Shown here one piece after another: positions 19,963-33,202 of a stretch of 64,000 bases of DNA (positions are counted from its first letter, which is position 1; the number at the start of each line of letters is the position of its first letter). The position numbers and the translations under genes are program-made. The notes under the pieces are model-generated. The model was not told the origin of the DNA and did not search any database. It saw only the letters and a program-made list of their open reading frames with translations. The DNA lies in NCBI RefSeq assembly GCF_019649055.1, contig NW_026570230.1, forward strand, positions 248,001 to 312,000. The letters run 5' to 3'. The DNA comes from Paramacrobiotus metropolitanus. Its lineage: Eukaryota; Tardigrada; Eutardigrada; Parachela; Macrobiotidae.

Positions 19963-20436
19963 TGTAACAGCAGCCGGTTTGACTGCTGTTCTAGTGGGTT
20001 GGTTAATCCACCTTACCACGATCTGTCGGCTGTTAGTGTGGGAAAGGCTGGCACGGTCGGCAGCGATGCTGACCGGAAGCTGACTACCGTTTACATGGTG
20101 GCAATGATGGGAGATGCACGATCATCCCATGGCGATTACGCAACACAACACAAGGTCATCGCATGAGTTTATTAGCAAGTACACTAGCAAGATTCGGCGA
20201 GCAACGCAAGCTGAGGAGCAAGACGCATAAGCGTTGAGCAAGAAGCGCGGAAGGCGCGTTAGCAAGATTCGGAGCAAGCTGCAGCAAGACTAATTTCAAG
20301 ATGTTTCTGACCGTGAGATGCGGTCGGTGAAAGTAGGAAAACTAGGATTCTGATCCTCATAACACAACAACCAATAAACGGTAGAGAAAGGCAATTAACA
20401 CTCCTACTGGCGGTACATCTAATTTCTATCGCTACA
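19963..20436 (-). repeat. Long terminal repeat (5' LTR of the element)
   Basis: 474 bp, apparently identical to 16407-16880. Adjacent to the primer-binding site and therefore the promoter LTR for minus-strand transcription. Confidence 0.9.
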
Positions 20437-22239
20437 TTATCGTTCTATATTATGCTCTACATTTGCCAAATTCCCGAGAGTGTGGGACGCGAGAGTATAC
20501 TACAGTACTTAGCGTGTGAACATGACAAACACTGACTCCTAAAATTTATGTCCAGAAAAAAATAACTAGGTCCTTCAAAAATTGCCGAACACGGGAACTG
20601 TTCCTTGGTAGCTTCGTCGATCCCGTTCTCTTGCTGACCACAATGAAAATCTATGAGTCATGACTATGTTCTGGATTTGTCATCGACGCTCGGGAAACAG
20701 GGATCCAGTTGTTTCCATTTCATAGCTGGCTCATGCGGTGACTTCCAACTCCGCCCGGCATGACGTCAAGGTTATAAAAGAGTCGCACAGTACGAGTACA
20801 GCCAGTGCAAAGTGCATTCGGTGCATCGGTATTGATCGTTTGAATCAGTAGGATAAGCCCGCCTTTGAAATCACAGTAGCACGCTCGCACCCTGTATGGC
20901 CTCGGTTTTCAGTCGTGCCAGTATACGGTATAAAAACGAGAGCCGCCGGGTTTAAGTGGACAAACGAAAGCGATTTGCCAATGGTAACAAGATCCAGCAT
21001 CCAACATAGCTAGCGAGAGCAGCAAGGAAACTCCAACATGATGAAGCACATACGCAAGCGAAAGCGACTCATATTTTATCATTGTACGAGTTCAATAATC
21101 ATTAAAAACTCTGGATTCGAGCTACTCTGACACATCTCGCCGTATCTCGTCTTTCCATTTTTTGCCGAACTTTCTCAGCGCTCCTGATAAAGGCGAACTT
21201 AAGGCCTCCCGCGGAGTTGGATGCCGAAGCAATGCATGGATTTCAGTGGACCATGCATCGATGCTGCATTTTCATTGTCATTTCGCACTACATGACGAAT
21301 TTTAGCGCAAAAGGTAAGGCAAATCTCGTGGTTCTCTTATTAAATTGGCCTTAAAGAAATAGTATGATAGTCCGTTGTGAGAAGCTGAGATAAGCAATAA
21401 TCAGCGTCTTTGTTTGTTTTTGTTACAATATTTTTGCGATACGGTTTTCTTGTAACTACAGTTATTAGAAGTGAACGGTATTCACAACTAACACGATAGG
21501 AATAATTGTTGTTTATCATGCGGGCTACCGGTGATGAGAGTGAATGGCGAAATGCCAGTTCATTTTGTCGAGATTCATTTTGTTTTGTCTGTGGACTCTG
21601 GACAGCTGTGCGAAGTCCACGCACTGCGATCAGCTGTACAGCAACTGTCTGTACATATCGGTGTTTGAGGTCATCAGCACGTGATCGCAGCGGGTCAGTA
21701 TGACCAGACAAAGGGTGCACGTATGAACTGAGATGCACTTTATGGTATCCAATACTGACGGGGTTATGATCGTTGTGCTAAACCGAATTTTCTCTATTAG
21801 AAAATCTCGCCGTTATGGTCCAATAAGTTTAACTGAAACTAGTGTTTTTATCCCTGCGCTTTATCAGTTTGCCTTCCTCATGCTGCTGTAGAACGTGCTG
21901 CGTAGGTCTAGTTTCGGAAACAAGTAAGTACAGTCAAACGCCTGCCACATGACGGTTGTAACGGAAGGCGAGCAGTAACCTTGTCACCGATTTGAAACAT
22001 TTTTCGCTGATTGTGAGCTGCAAAGTGAGTGTGTGTAGTCGGCTCGGCGCATTTTCTACAGTGCAACAATTAACTGGACTACCCACTTGAAACCAGCATT
22101 TGTGTTTGACTTGGCGATTTTTTTATTGCAGACAGTGTGGTGATTGTGTGAACAAGAACGAGTTGTGTCTTGTCGTGTAAAAGAGAGAAAAACCGACGAG
22201 AATAATATCCAGCCGTGTGGGAGATTTCCGCCGTCTGCC
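20437..22239. other. Intergenic and 5' UTR of the ABCG gene; two TATA-like boxes
   Basis: TATAAAAG near 20,773 and TATAAAAA near 20,929 each precede a short GC-richer stretch, as class II core promoters do, but no convincing ORF follows them before 22,240. They may drive a small or non-coding transcript, or the ABCG 5' UTR. Nothing else recognised. Confidence 0.35.
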
Positions 22240-25200
22240 ATGGAGCTGAATGGAGCCCCACCGGCACTCATTTCCGACAGCAAAACCGACCCGGCCGTAC
22301 CATCCATTGCCTACAATAACGAGAAATCCGAAATCATGCCCCTGGCCAAGGTGGCGAACGGGCATGGGAATTCGGCCATCTTCTCCGGGGAACGACTCCG
22401 GCATCTGCCACGCCGTCCCGCCGTCGACATTGAATTCCATGATGTAACGTATTCCGTTAAGGAGCCGGGATGCCGTAAAAAAGGTAAAGGACGCTGCTGT
22501 TAGCCCGAGTACTTGTAGGCCGTTTTTAAATGCCGATTGGCGCTATAGAAATAGGACGGTATTGTTCTCTGATCTGAAAATAGCGTTTGATTGCTGTTGA
22601 GCTTCTGTGTAAACATGGAGCCGGGTCCGATCGCGGCGATGCTTTCCGCATGAATGGGAGGGAGTGGTGGAAATGGTCAGGGCTGCAGTTGCTCTGTCTG
22701 TGTGTGCCAGTCAGACATCTGCTCTTTCGATATTCATGTATGACTCAAATAATTTATTCCATTCTGCTGACCATGGTAATTCTGATTAATTTGCATCCGG
22801 AAATTCGAATTAATTTCTTCGACACGAATAAAACGTTTCTGCAAAATCCCGTTTTAAAGTTTTTTTTTGGTTTTACCCTGGAAAATTATGGAAGTACTAA
22901 ACCGTGTAAAATTTTCTTTGAATTTGTCAGAAAGTGCTGCAGTGCTGCGGTATCAAATGTGTACATCGATTTATTTTGAGGCTGAATTTCATCCCTTTGT
23001 GTTATCCCTAGGCTGGTTGCTATCCGATTATGTACTTATACGTTTCCACTATTTTTCTGTGCTCGACCTTTCTGTAACCCGGCGCTAATAACAACGGTCA
23101 GTTCCTTTGTGCGCCGGTGTGCATGAAAAGGTGTATTTACCATGGGAACATAGTGCATACGTGAAAACAATGCGGCTCTACGCTGACGCAGCTGAAGAAT
23201 TCAGATATTGTTAAAGTTATTGGATTCTACCTGAAAAGTATGTCCGGTGATATTATTGTTGGTATTCTGCCGTAGATTTATCATTTACGGGCTTTGGGGA
23301 AAGTTAGGTATTAACAGCTGATGCAGTAGCTGCATCCAAAAATTTTGACTACTTTTTTTGGGTTTTCCCTGCGAACGGCAACGTATGTACGCATTATCAA
23401 TTTTAGTGCTGAAAAATTTATATGGACGCCGTTGCAGTGTTTAGAAACGTATTCATAATTTGCCGGAATTGCTTGCTTCGGGTTAGGTTTGGTTGAGTAA
23501 GTGTGAATGTGATTCACGTTTTGATTTTTTCCCGGCTAATGGCAACAAAGTTGAAAACGAGGGACGGTATCGTGACTTCTAGAAAAATATTTTCTGATGA
23601 CAATGACTTATCAACAAGACATGTAGAGTGCAAGTATGGGTTTGCCAAGAAGGTTGCCTAATCTTATCACGAGTGCATGTACTCTTTATTTCTTGCATAT
23701 TCCGTATTGTTGCTAATATTTGGACTTCGACGGGTTGTAGGGCTGGATGGTTGGCCTGGTCAAAACGCTGCATTTGCACTAATGATCAATGTACGTCACT
23801 GTACCGATATCTGTACAGGCCAAAAATAAAACAAGAAAATATTTTTAAATTTTGGCAACGTTATGGCGCAGACGCCGAGCATTAAGAGGTCGCGTCAGAG
23901 AAATAGTCAGTTGATTTTGCTGTTGCAAGTGTACAATTTTGTAGGATGGTGCGGATATTATGGTAGTCGAAAGCGGCGCAATTTGTGTCCAGTTGCGGTT
24001 TTTGTATCAACAGAGAAATGGAAGGAGAAATCGTTTACATAGTTAGACATTGAAAACAATTTGACGCCTTGAAAAACACCGATCAGATTACGACCTATCT
24101 TTCTGAATGAAAATGAAAATCCAGTTGCCGTTTTTGCTCCATCTGCTCGTTCTCATTTCTTGAGCTGTTCAGTAAGCGATGTCACCCGGCTGGAGATTGA
24201 AAGGGTAGTATTTCTTTTTATGCGAAACGAGAACACTTTCTAGCACGAAACACGGCATATAGCGAGCCCGGTGTTTGTGCACTGTAAACGCTTTCTTCTC
24301 AATTGCCAGCGTTTCCGGCCGTATTGATTTTTCATGAATGACTAAACAGGGTGGTAAGGCATGATTTTCAGTTGCACAACGGTGTTTGGCCACGTGCTTG
24401 ATACAGGGAGGGCGAGCATTTCCGGCTGCTGGGTGTGTGTGTACCGAATGTACTTTGTTGGAAGTAGTCGATGTATTTTCAGCTGATGTTGAAAGTCTAC
24501 CCAATTAAAAATGCTCTTTCGGCTCATCCATCAGACAGTTCATGGACGTGTGCGCTGCCACTGTGCAGTACTTCGATCCCGGGAAGCAGAAAGAGATTGC
24601 GGTTAGGGAAGTGTACAGTAATATCAGGATCCTTGTTAGTCATCCAGGGATGGGATGACGTTTGGACGTCATGAATTCAGAATTTATTTGACTCGGATGC
24701 TCTCCTGTCTTTATAAAATCGGTGAAACGACGATATTGCTTGAAATTTATAGCTTATATTGACTCATTGGATTTTTCGAATGGTTCTGTTAGGTGGTTAC
24801 GAGATACGGGCTACGATAATATGTAATTATTTTTACATAGATGCTACTGTTTCCCTGAATTAGAGCAGGTGCAGATCAAGCAGTAGGCAGTAGTGTAAAT
24901 TAAACGATAATAATTTAGTGCAGAATTTTTTTATTTTATGATTGATTGTTCGCTTCCGTCGGCACGGCCTCGATTGTTGAAACTGAAATCTGGGGGAAAC
25001 CGAGCAACTAAGCATATTTATCACATTGTTTGAATTCGGTATGCGTATGTTTTCCTACGATGGTTCGAAGTTTATTTTCGGTAATCTCATTTCCTTCTCA
25101 CAAATCACACTCATAGTTCGCAGGAATGCAGTAGAAATACAATGCGAACCTTCAGACCGGTTAATGCTTACGTAAAGTGCATTAGGTGCAAGTTGCGACA

Positions 25201-28200
25201 TCAAACGATTATGTTGCCGGCTGCATTCCGGTCGAAAAAAATTCTTATATGATCGAATCGGCTGACTTGATGGCGCGCAACTGTTATATGGGAATTAATT
25301 GCTTTCAAATGCTTGAACATCAGGGACACATATTTCGTAATTTTCATGCGCTGTTGTATCTCTGTAGGTCGATTTAACGCGGTCGTTAAAATCACCAGTC
25401 AGTGTTTTATGTTAAGTATCAAACGTTTGGCTGCTTGTAACGGTCGGAAAACACTTAAACGGTAGCTGTTGAAACTTTGTAAATATCTTTTCCGCTAGAT
25501 GCAGTACAAGTACAGCTGTAAGTAATTGAGCGGCGCAAAGGAGCTGCGCGCAAGCTCGGCTGCTTCCGCCCTCCAGCGAAAATTGGGACCGGAAATAGCT
25601 TTGTAGGAATTTTAAACCGTCTCAGTTACTCCATTCGACTGAACCGACCCAACAAAATTTACCTAATTGGAACTAGTTTAGGAAAAAACAAGCCGCTTCG
25701 ATGAAGCGGGAAAGAAATAATTATGACCCTTGAGTTCTACATTTTCCATTTTACGCGTGTATGTATTATCAGTTAAAAGTTGTATGATGACAGAAAGGTG
25801 CCATTTTAGGGGGCTTTGGAAAATTAACAGATTTTTTAAACCGATTACATAAGAGCGCTAATATTGCAGCGGTAATTCACATTGACAGTGCATTGTATCT
25901 GATCAATATTTTGTGTTACGTGAGAGATTTATGAATGTCACAGGGAAGCCTGAACTCCCACTGTAGTCATTTGTTGGTTCTTTTGTAGGCTTTAAAACCA
26001 TCCTGAAGGGTATAAGTGGAAAGATCCGCTCGGGAGAGTTAACGGCCATCATGGGACCGAGTGGTGCCGGTAAATCGACATTGATGAATATTCTGGCTGG
26101 TTACAAGTGAGTCTAAGTTTTCTACTGCGAGCTTTCCTCACGCGACCATGCGCCTAATGTTAAAATGGATACGCCTGATCTCCTGTGAAGTTAGTAGAGT
26201 CGGAACTGAATACGTGTGGGGTTTTTTATAGAACACGAGCACTAAGCGGCCGGATCTACATCAACGGACAGGAACGTGATCTGCGGGCCTTCCGCAAAAT
26301 GTCCTGCTACATTATGCAGGATGATCAGTTACTGCCGCATTTAACCGCACGTGAGGCGCTTATGATCAGTGCGCAGTTGAAAATGGACGAAAAGTACACA
26401 CTGGAGTATAGGAAAGCAGCGGTACGTAGTTGAAATACATTTTATCTAATAAACCTAGACATTTGATTAATAAAATCGAACGTTCGTGGAGGTTTTTTTA
26501 CCATTAGAGCTTTTATATAAACAGTAACATAAAAGAAAATAATTCCGTTTTCGTACTTTTTAAAGATTAAATTGTTTTTCGTTAGTGTAATGAAATTAAA
26601 AATGTGTCTCGCCAAACTGAGACGCGCTGAATCGATAAAAATGTGAGGCCAGTATTCGAGGGTTCCCAAAACGATTTTATACTTTGATTTCTGCGAATGT
26701 TTTTAATGGTGTTAAAGCACTTGGCGGTGCATTCGGGAACTGGACCATGACCTGGTGCAATTTCTGACACCAGGAAGTAGACGGGTGTTATATAACGCAA
26801 CAAGACTCGGTTCATGACCTTTGCTCCTGGTCTGGATTGTGGGGTGACAGACGGTTCACACGTGGCGTTACAGAGCATAATAACCAATTTCGAAGTTTTT
26901 CTTATCTTATTTCTTAATTTATTATTTTATAAAACAATTTTTACCAACATTTTTCTGTTAGCAGGACACTTTTATCACGCAGTAAGCTCGGAAAAAGTTA
27001 TCATTTAACAAAAAAAATATCTTACACAGGTGAAAGACATTCTGGATACATTGGGATTGATGGAATGCGCCGATACCGAAACGTCGAAATTGTCCGGCGG
27101 ACAACGAAAACGTTTGGCAATTGCTCAAGAATTAGTGAATAATCCTCCGGTGATGTTCTTCGATGAACCGACTAGGTAATTAATGCATTACGAGTTTTTT
27201 TTTAAAATGTACAAGCAAATACAGTACAATGCACATGTTGGAATCCCTACTGCGTGAATTTACTTGTCAAGTTTGTTTGAACGCCGCCTTTTTTGCAGTG
27301 GTTTGGACAGCTCATCCTGTTTCCAGTGTGTTAATCTGCTGAAGTACCTAACGCAAATTCAAGGTGGTCGTACGATCGTGTGCACCATCCACCAGCCGAG
27401 TGCCAAAATTTTCGAGATGTTTGATAAGGTAAGGTTGCCGCCAACTGAACTGCAGATCCGTTTTTGTGCCAAGGCAGTAGATTCCACTGAATACGGTGGA
27501 ACTTTGCCCGAAAGACATCGTAAGGTTTCTTCACAAGGTTTTTTCTGCTTTACAGTTGTACATGATGACCGGTGGACAGTGCCTGTATGACGGACGAACC
27601 GACCTTGTTGTACCATTCCTTAACACGTTCAATTTGAAGTGCCCTTCTTATCACAATCCAGCAGATTATCGTAAGCATTTATTTTCATCCGCAAGAAAAT
27701 CACAACTCTTAATTAGGTAAATGATTAATTCTTGTCTGTTTTTTGATAGTGATGGAAATTGCATGTGGTGATTATGGTGAACGCACAATTGAAACCCTGG
27801 TGATTGCCGTGGCGAAGGGAGCTTCGGCGGAATTCGATGAACGCAATAAGTTCAAATATGCCAAGAAGCCGCTGACCGATAAGCCGGCCGCCCTGCGCGC
27901 CATCGATGTGCGCGGGGAGTTGTGTACGTGCCAGGAACCGACCTGCCGGTGTCCGCAGTCGCGTGCTTCCCGCATGTTCAACGCGGACATTGATCATCAG
28001 AGTGTGCTGGCACACGTGAACCATGAATCGGAGAATCCCTATGCCAACCCGTCGGATGTGCACGTGGAAGTGGTTGGATCAAATGGCCATGTTCCGCCGA
28101 GTGCTGGCTTGCTGGGCGATGATAATCAGTCGGCTATTGTGGAGTGTCATACATTCGCCACCAGCTGCTTGACGCAGTTCCGGGTGTTATTTGTGCGCAC

Positions 28201-29835
28201 ATTTAAATCCATCATTCGTGATACGGTGAGCGCAGTGTTTTGAGAAAATAAGTTTGTATATGTCGTGTTTACTAGTAACATACATCTTTCTGTTGCTTTT
28301 GTATAATTTTATAACTTTGTTATTTTCTGAATCTTGCGGCTCTGTTTAGGTTTAATACGAAGTTTGTTTATTTTTAGACATTAACCCGACTCCGCCTGTT
28401 TTCCCACTTGTCCATTGGGGTGTTGATCGGCCTGCTGTACATGCGCTTGGGAGAAGACGGCAGTAAAGTGTTCTTCAACGCCGGATGCCTTTTCTTTTCC
28501 ATGTTGTTCCTGATGTTTACGGCTTTGATGCCGACCGTGATGACATGTAAGGGGAAAATCGATGTGACAGACGCGAGTGTTTGCGGTCGGCTAAATTGTA
28601 TTTGTATTCCTCTCACAGTTCCCCTGGAAATGGGCGTGTTCGTGCGGGAACATCTCAATTACTGGTACAGCCTCAAGGCGTATTATTTCGCGAAAACCAT
28701 GGCGGATCTTCCGTTTCAGGTATGTTGTGTATTATGTCGGGTTTAATAATTAAAAGTGAAGGTAGAGCTATTTTGAGCGGTATTTACGTCATCTGACAGT
28801 TTTTTTCACTATCTGCGAACGGTTACTAGTGTCTAAAAATATATGCCAAGGCGACAATCGGTAGTCAATTTCAATTTGGAATTGTCCGCTGATGATGGTT
28901 GGTTGGCTTGTCGTTACCAGCTCTCATGACTCTAATGATGTTACAGATCATCTTTCCGCTTATTTATGGAAGTATCGTTTATTGGATGACGGCACAACCA
29001 CCAGATTTTTTCCGGTTCGTCCTCTTCTTGACGTTCTGCACGTTGACGTCCCTTGTGGCACAGTCACTGGGGTTGGTCGTCGGGGCGGGTTTGTCGCTTG
29101 AGGTGGGTTAAGAATTCATGAACATGTCGTGAATAATAAATACAATGATATCTAATTTTGTGTTTGATGTTGCCATTTGTGCACACATAGTCCGGAGAAG
29201 TGTAAGCAGAAGTATAAATGTACCGCTTATGCGCGATTTCAAACAAGTAGATATTAGCTGTTTCGGTTCTTTTATCTCGAAGAAACTATCGAAACAAAAA
29301 GGTTTGAAGAAAATGAATTTATATACGTTCTTATCTGCAGATAATTTACCGATGATGCATTGAGAATATTGTGATTTTTTTTGAAATTTCTCTTTCGATT
29401 AATATCTGGAGGACAAACGGTTTAGTGAAGTTGATTGTGATATTTTGGTTGCAGAGCGCGGTATTTTTGGGTCCTGTAACAGCCATTCCCATCCTGTTAT
29501 TCAGTGGATTCTTTGTCAGCCTGAAAATTATTCCACAATATCTCCAGTGGTTATCGTACATGTCCTATGTACGGTACAGTTTCGAAGGCTCAATGTTGGC
29601 GGTGTACGGTTTCAATCGGTCTACTATCTGCGACTCGAAGTTGTCCGCCGAAGCGCTTCTGGAAGGCGGGGTCGATCCCTGCTACTTCCGTGAAGCGAGT
29701 GACTTCTTGAATGAGATGGGTATTAATAACCACGATCAGTGGTGGTTGGATTTTATTGTATTATGCTTCTTCTTTGTGATTCTACGCTTGATCGCCTACT
29801 TTGTGCTGCGATGGAAAGTGAAGTCGTATCGGTGA
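22240..29835 (+). CDS. ABCG half transporter, ABCG1/ABCG4-like
   Basis: Eleven exons (22240-22483, 25989-26107, 26232-26421, 27031-27175, 27298-27429, 27556-27672, 27751-28228, 28377-28545, 28618-28719, 28947-29103, 29455-29835) give about 740 residues. The ATPase domain comes first, as in all ABCG proteins: Walker [11 protein letters not shown]-loop MQDDQLLP, signature [12 protein letters not shown], Walker [10 protein letters not shown]-loop CTIHQPS. A cysteine-rich linker ([10 protein letters not shown]) is followed by six membrane helices (e.g. [46 protein letters not shown]). The motif [33 protein letters not shown] is typical of ABCG1/ABCG4, sterol exporters that act as dimers. ABCG1 versus ABCG4 cannot be decided. 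Intron 1 is 3.5 kb. All catalytic motifs are intact. Confidence 0.9.
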
Positions 29836-30793
29836 AGGAAAAAGTGCCGCTGCTGTGGATATATCTATTTCCAAAGATGTTCATTGTTATATATGTACAC
29901 CAAAAAATACTCTACCGATTGTGCTGGCGCTGGTGCTTTATTAAGGAAACCCATTCTATTCCACGTTAACTGCCAGTTTTCCAGTTTTTCATTGGGAAGG
30001 TTGGGCGCTGCTGTGATAAATGTTGCATCTCCTTCATATTCGATTTGCGATGTGACTATTGCCACAATTGATTGGAACTACCGGTAGACAAGCGGGCGAT
30101 CATCACTGGGAAAAAACTGTTCATTTGTTAATGGGGACGGCATTACATCACCAAATCAGCAAAATCAGTATCGCCGCGGCGGATGATTGTGTGGAGTTGA
30201 TTTTGTTAGTTCGTTTGTTCAAAAAAGCACCAGCTATTCGAATGCTGTATTCCTTGGCTTCTGGCTACAGTTTGACCGATTTCATGGTCTTTCGCCTGCG
30301 TTTTGATCTTTTTTTGAGAGTGCATATTATGACATTACATGTTTGCTGTTAAATATTGTTTTACGTAGACTATACTTTACTGTTCCTGTTGATTTTTGAT
30401 CTGATCTATATTTAGTGTGCTTGATTTATGCTCGAGCGGTGGATTTTGTTTGCTGTTGCGTCGGTTTGGCTTTTTGTGATTCGTGATTTGTTCCTCTGGG
30501 TTATTTATTTGAAATAATAAAAATTTCAGAGACCATTATTATCCCAAACATGCGAGTGAAAAAAGAAGCAAAACTCTTGGCTAAAATTTAATCACTATTA
30601 CTGCACTGGCTGGTTGTAATTCTTAACGCTTTGGATAAATGTACGCGAGAAGTCGACAACTGATCCCCAAAAATATGAACAAAACAATTTATTGGGAATA
30701 GTAAATTTCAGCAGTGGTCCTAATAGACTTCAGATTCACAAGAACCAGAATTCGGTAAAGACATTTAACAGTACAAAATTCACGTCAAGTCAA
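29836..30793. other. 3' UTR and intergenic
   Basis: Convergent 3' flanks of the ABCG and NAF1 genes. AATAAT/AATAAAA signals occur near 30,513-30,525. No gene seen. Confidence 0.4.
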
Positions 30794-32354
30794 TCACCTC
30801 AAAAACGGCCTAGACGGAAACGGAGATTTACTTTGATTGACGGTAGGATCATCTTTCGGATTGTAGAACAACATATCTGCTCCTGGAAGCAGTTTGGGAC
30901 TGGTGATCAGCGGCTTGGCTTCGGTAAACGACAAGGTTTCCATGGACGGTAGAGAAGGAGCAACGGGGATTTTTTGTGGCAGCACAATCTTCGTCGTTAA
31001 GTCGCCTGGAGGCGGCAGAACAGGCGCGTGGGAAGATTGTTGCAACGGCGCTGTATTAGCCGGCATTCTAGGGAAAAATGCCGGAGGTCCAATTGGTCCA
31101 CACGGACGATGAGCAAACGCGCCCGGGTACATGAGGGGCGCTTCCGGTCGCGGCGGCAGCATCCACGGAGCGAATGGACGCGGTGCAGCGACCGGATGGC
31201 GAGGCATCACTGGTGCCTGTGGTTTTCTGGGCATCCTGTTGACGGGAGCTGTCGCGGCTGGCTCCGCCAGGCGTTTTTTTCGTTGCAACTGTTGCTTATA
31301 TTGCCGCTCGGCTTCGTCATCGGAGAACTCGACCAACTCTTCGGGAAGCTCGGAATTGTCTTCCCAGGAGGCATCAGTGCCCTTGTGCTGGCGAAGGTCG
31401 TGGACGAAGACGTAGGACGTTAGCTGAGGGTCCGCAGGGGACACGAAGGTGTCCATACCGATCTGCACATCGGTGGGAATGTTTTCGGCGGTCCGAAAGC
31501 GAACTGAGTACAGAGGACGAATTACCGGTCCGAACACATCGAATATTCGCCCTGTTCAACAAAAAAATCACCAATTATTGCAGAGTCAGAACGACATAAT
31601 TATGTTGTATCTAGTTAGGACCAGAAAACCCGATAACTAAACAGACGATTGCGGAAAATAACGAAAAAATTATAAAATTCGGAATTTCGTTGAAAAATCA
31701 CAGAAGACGAAAAAGGATGCAGACCTCAGATTTAAACCAGATCTCTGGTGTGTAATCAGAAAAATCCAGTATGCTGTTGTTTAATATGGATAAGCGACTG
31801 ATAATGTGTGCAAACTGCAAGTATTAATAGCGTTTTCGTTTAATAATTGATTTCAGTAAATTGCAAAAGCACATCCAAATTTCCATATCAGCTGATGCGT
31901 CCAGCAACACAAACGTACCTAGTATTCTGTCACGACTAAGAAATAATAACGAGTCCAAATCCAATGGTGCTGAATCCCTGTCAGCCTCTACCACCACCAC
32001 ATTATCGATAATCGAGCGAACCGTTCCCATTTTCAAGAGGGTGACAGATTCCGGCAATTGTATCGTGTTCGGAGTGATTTCGGACGATTCTTCGCTAAGA
32101 TGCGACGGCTTCCCCGTAACCATGTAATCGTATGGAGATAAGTGGGACGGTTCCTTAGCAGTTTCGTGGGTACTTTCCTTCCGCACGCTGTCCCTGTGGA
32201 GTCCTTCAAGGATATCGCTGTCGTCATCGGATTCGGAGGAGAGCTCCTCATTCCTGCTGGTCGGTTCCTCCTCGAGCGGTTTACTCGCAATCTGCACAGC
32301 GTGTATGTCTAGTTCCGCCATGGTCTTCTCGGCACGCTCAGCAACCTTATGCAC
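30794..32354 (-). CDS. NAF1: NAF1, H/ACA snoRNP assembly factor
   Basis: Two exons (31919-32354 and 30794-31551) join in frame as LG-R-IFDVFGPV, for about 397 residues. The N-terminus is acidic and Ser-rich with SSESDDDSD. The core, about 105-220, reads MGTVRSIIDNVVVVEA...LDLDSLLFLSRDRILGRIFDVFGPVIRPLYSVRF, then VFVHDLRQHKGTDASWEDNSELPEE-VEFSDDEAE. This is the Gar1-like fold and conserved tail of NAF1. The C-terminus is rich in proline and arginine. NAF1 binds dyskerin (Cbf5) early in H/ACA RNP assembly and is replaced by Gar1; it acts in the nucleus for rRNA pseudouridylation and telomerase RNA. ATG choice is the first in frame; a second Met at TMAELD is possible. Confidence 0.88.
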
Positions 32355-33202
32355 GGTGTAAAAGCAAAACTATATCAACAAAAATACGTCGAAGTGATGA
32401 AACACAGAACACCGCATCAACGATTCAACAGCCTCTTATAATCTTATTGCAACTTTGCAAGTTACGTACATTCATGAGCGGTTCAGAGTTCAGACTGAAA
32501 ACGATTTCGCAATTTATGTGCAACAACGATTTTTTGTTGTTCGTAATAAATAATGTAACCGCCCATGATGACGGTTACGATTTTTGTCATCCGTTTTGAT
32601 TTTTGACTACTTTTTGGTTTATTTTCTGTATCCGGTTTCTCCGAGCATCCAATTTTAAAATTTAATAAAACTTTTTCCAGGGTAGCCTACCCTGGAGTAA
32701 GTAGTACTAAGTACAGAGTACGTAGCAATTCTTACAGCACATTTGTCCGCTGTGATACAACTGTACATCCAAAACTTACACTTTTATTGAATTTTAATAC
32801 GAGATTAAAGATACACTATCTGTACTTCTAGTTCTGACAAGTAAGCTATGAAAGATTTATTTGTTGGTACAGTATTGATCCAAAAAGTGTGCGGACCGCC
32901 GGACACACAACACAATAATCAACAAGGAAATAACATTAATATAGGTACTGTATCGTAATTCTGATGCGACCCGCCACTGAAATCTTGAGGTTTTAACACG
33001 CCATCCCCAATACCACAATAATTCAAGAAATATAGATCCGACAAAAGTTGACAGCTTAAACGTGCAGTAACACCGGCGAGAATTATGCTTAATTATAACA
33101 AAACCTTTGCTGACTTAATCCAGCCCATCCAACGTATCCGGGTCAGACTGTATGCCCATTCTTCAGCAAAAAAGCCAAGGAACACATTCTTAAAGGAACA
33201 TA
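32355..33202. other. Intergenic, nothing recognised
   Basis: AT-rich spacer holding the NAF1 promoter and the 3' end of the acetyltransferase gene. GTAC-rich short motifs appear at 32,700-32,725. No ORF or RNA supported. Confidence 0.4.

Larger units (their letters stand above)
16407..20436 (-). mobile_element. LTR retrotransposon carrying only gag (TR-GAG-like)
   Basis: Two direct 474-bp LTRs (16407-16880 and 19963-20436) begin TGTAAC and end GCTACA on the plus strand and appear identical by eye. A 4-bp duplication TTAT flanks the element (16403-16406 and 20437-20440). Read on the minus strand, the sequence next to the right-hand LTR is TGGCGCTCCTGGTTTCCGAA, a likely primer-binding site starting with the required TGG, and the sequence before the other LTR ends in a short purine-rich GTGAGGGA tract. 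The single long ORF is gag-like; no protease, reverse transcriptase, RNase H, integrase or envelope is present. Identical LTRs imply a recent insertion, so proteins for its movement must come from another element. Confidence 0.88.

Noticed and set aside
21340-21738. 132-aa minus-strand ORF upstream of ABCG
   Set aside because: No recognisable domain, biased composition, and antisense to the likely ABCG 5' region. Not enough to support a gene.
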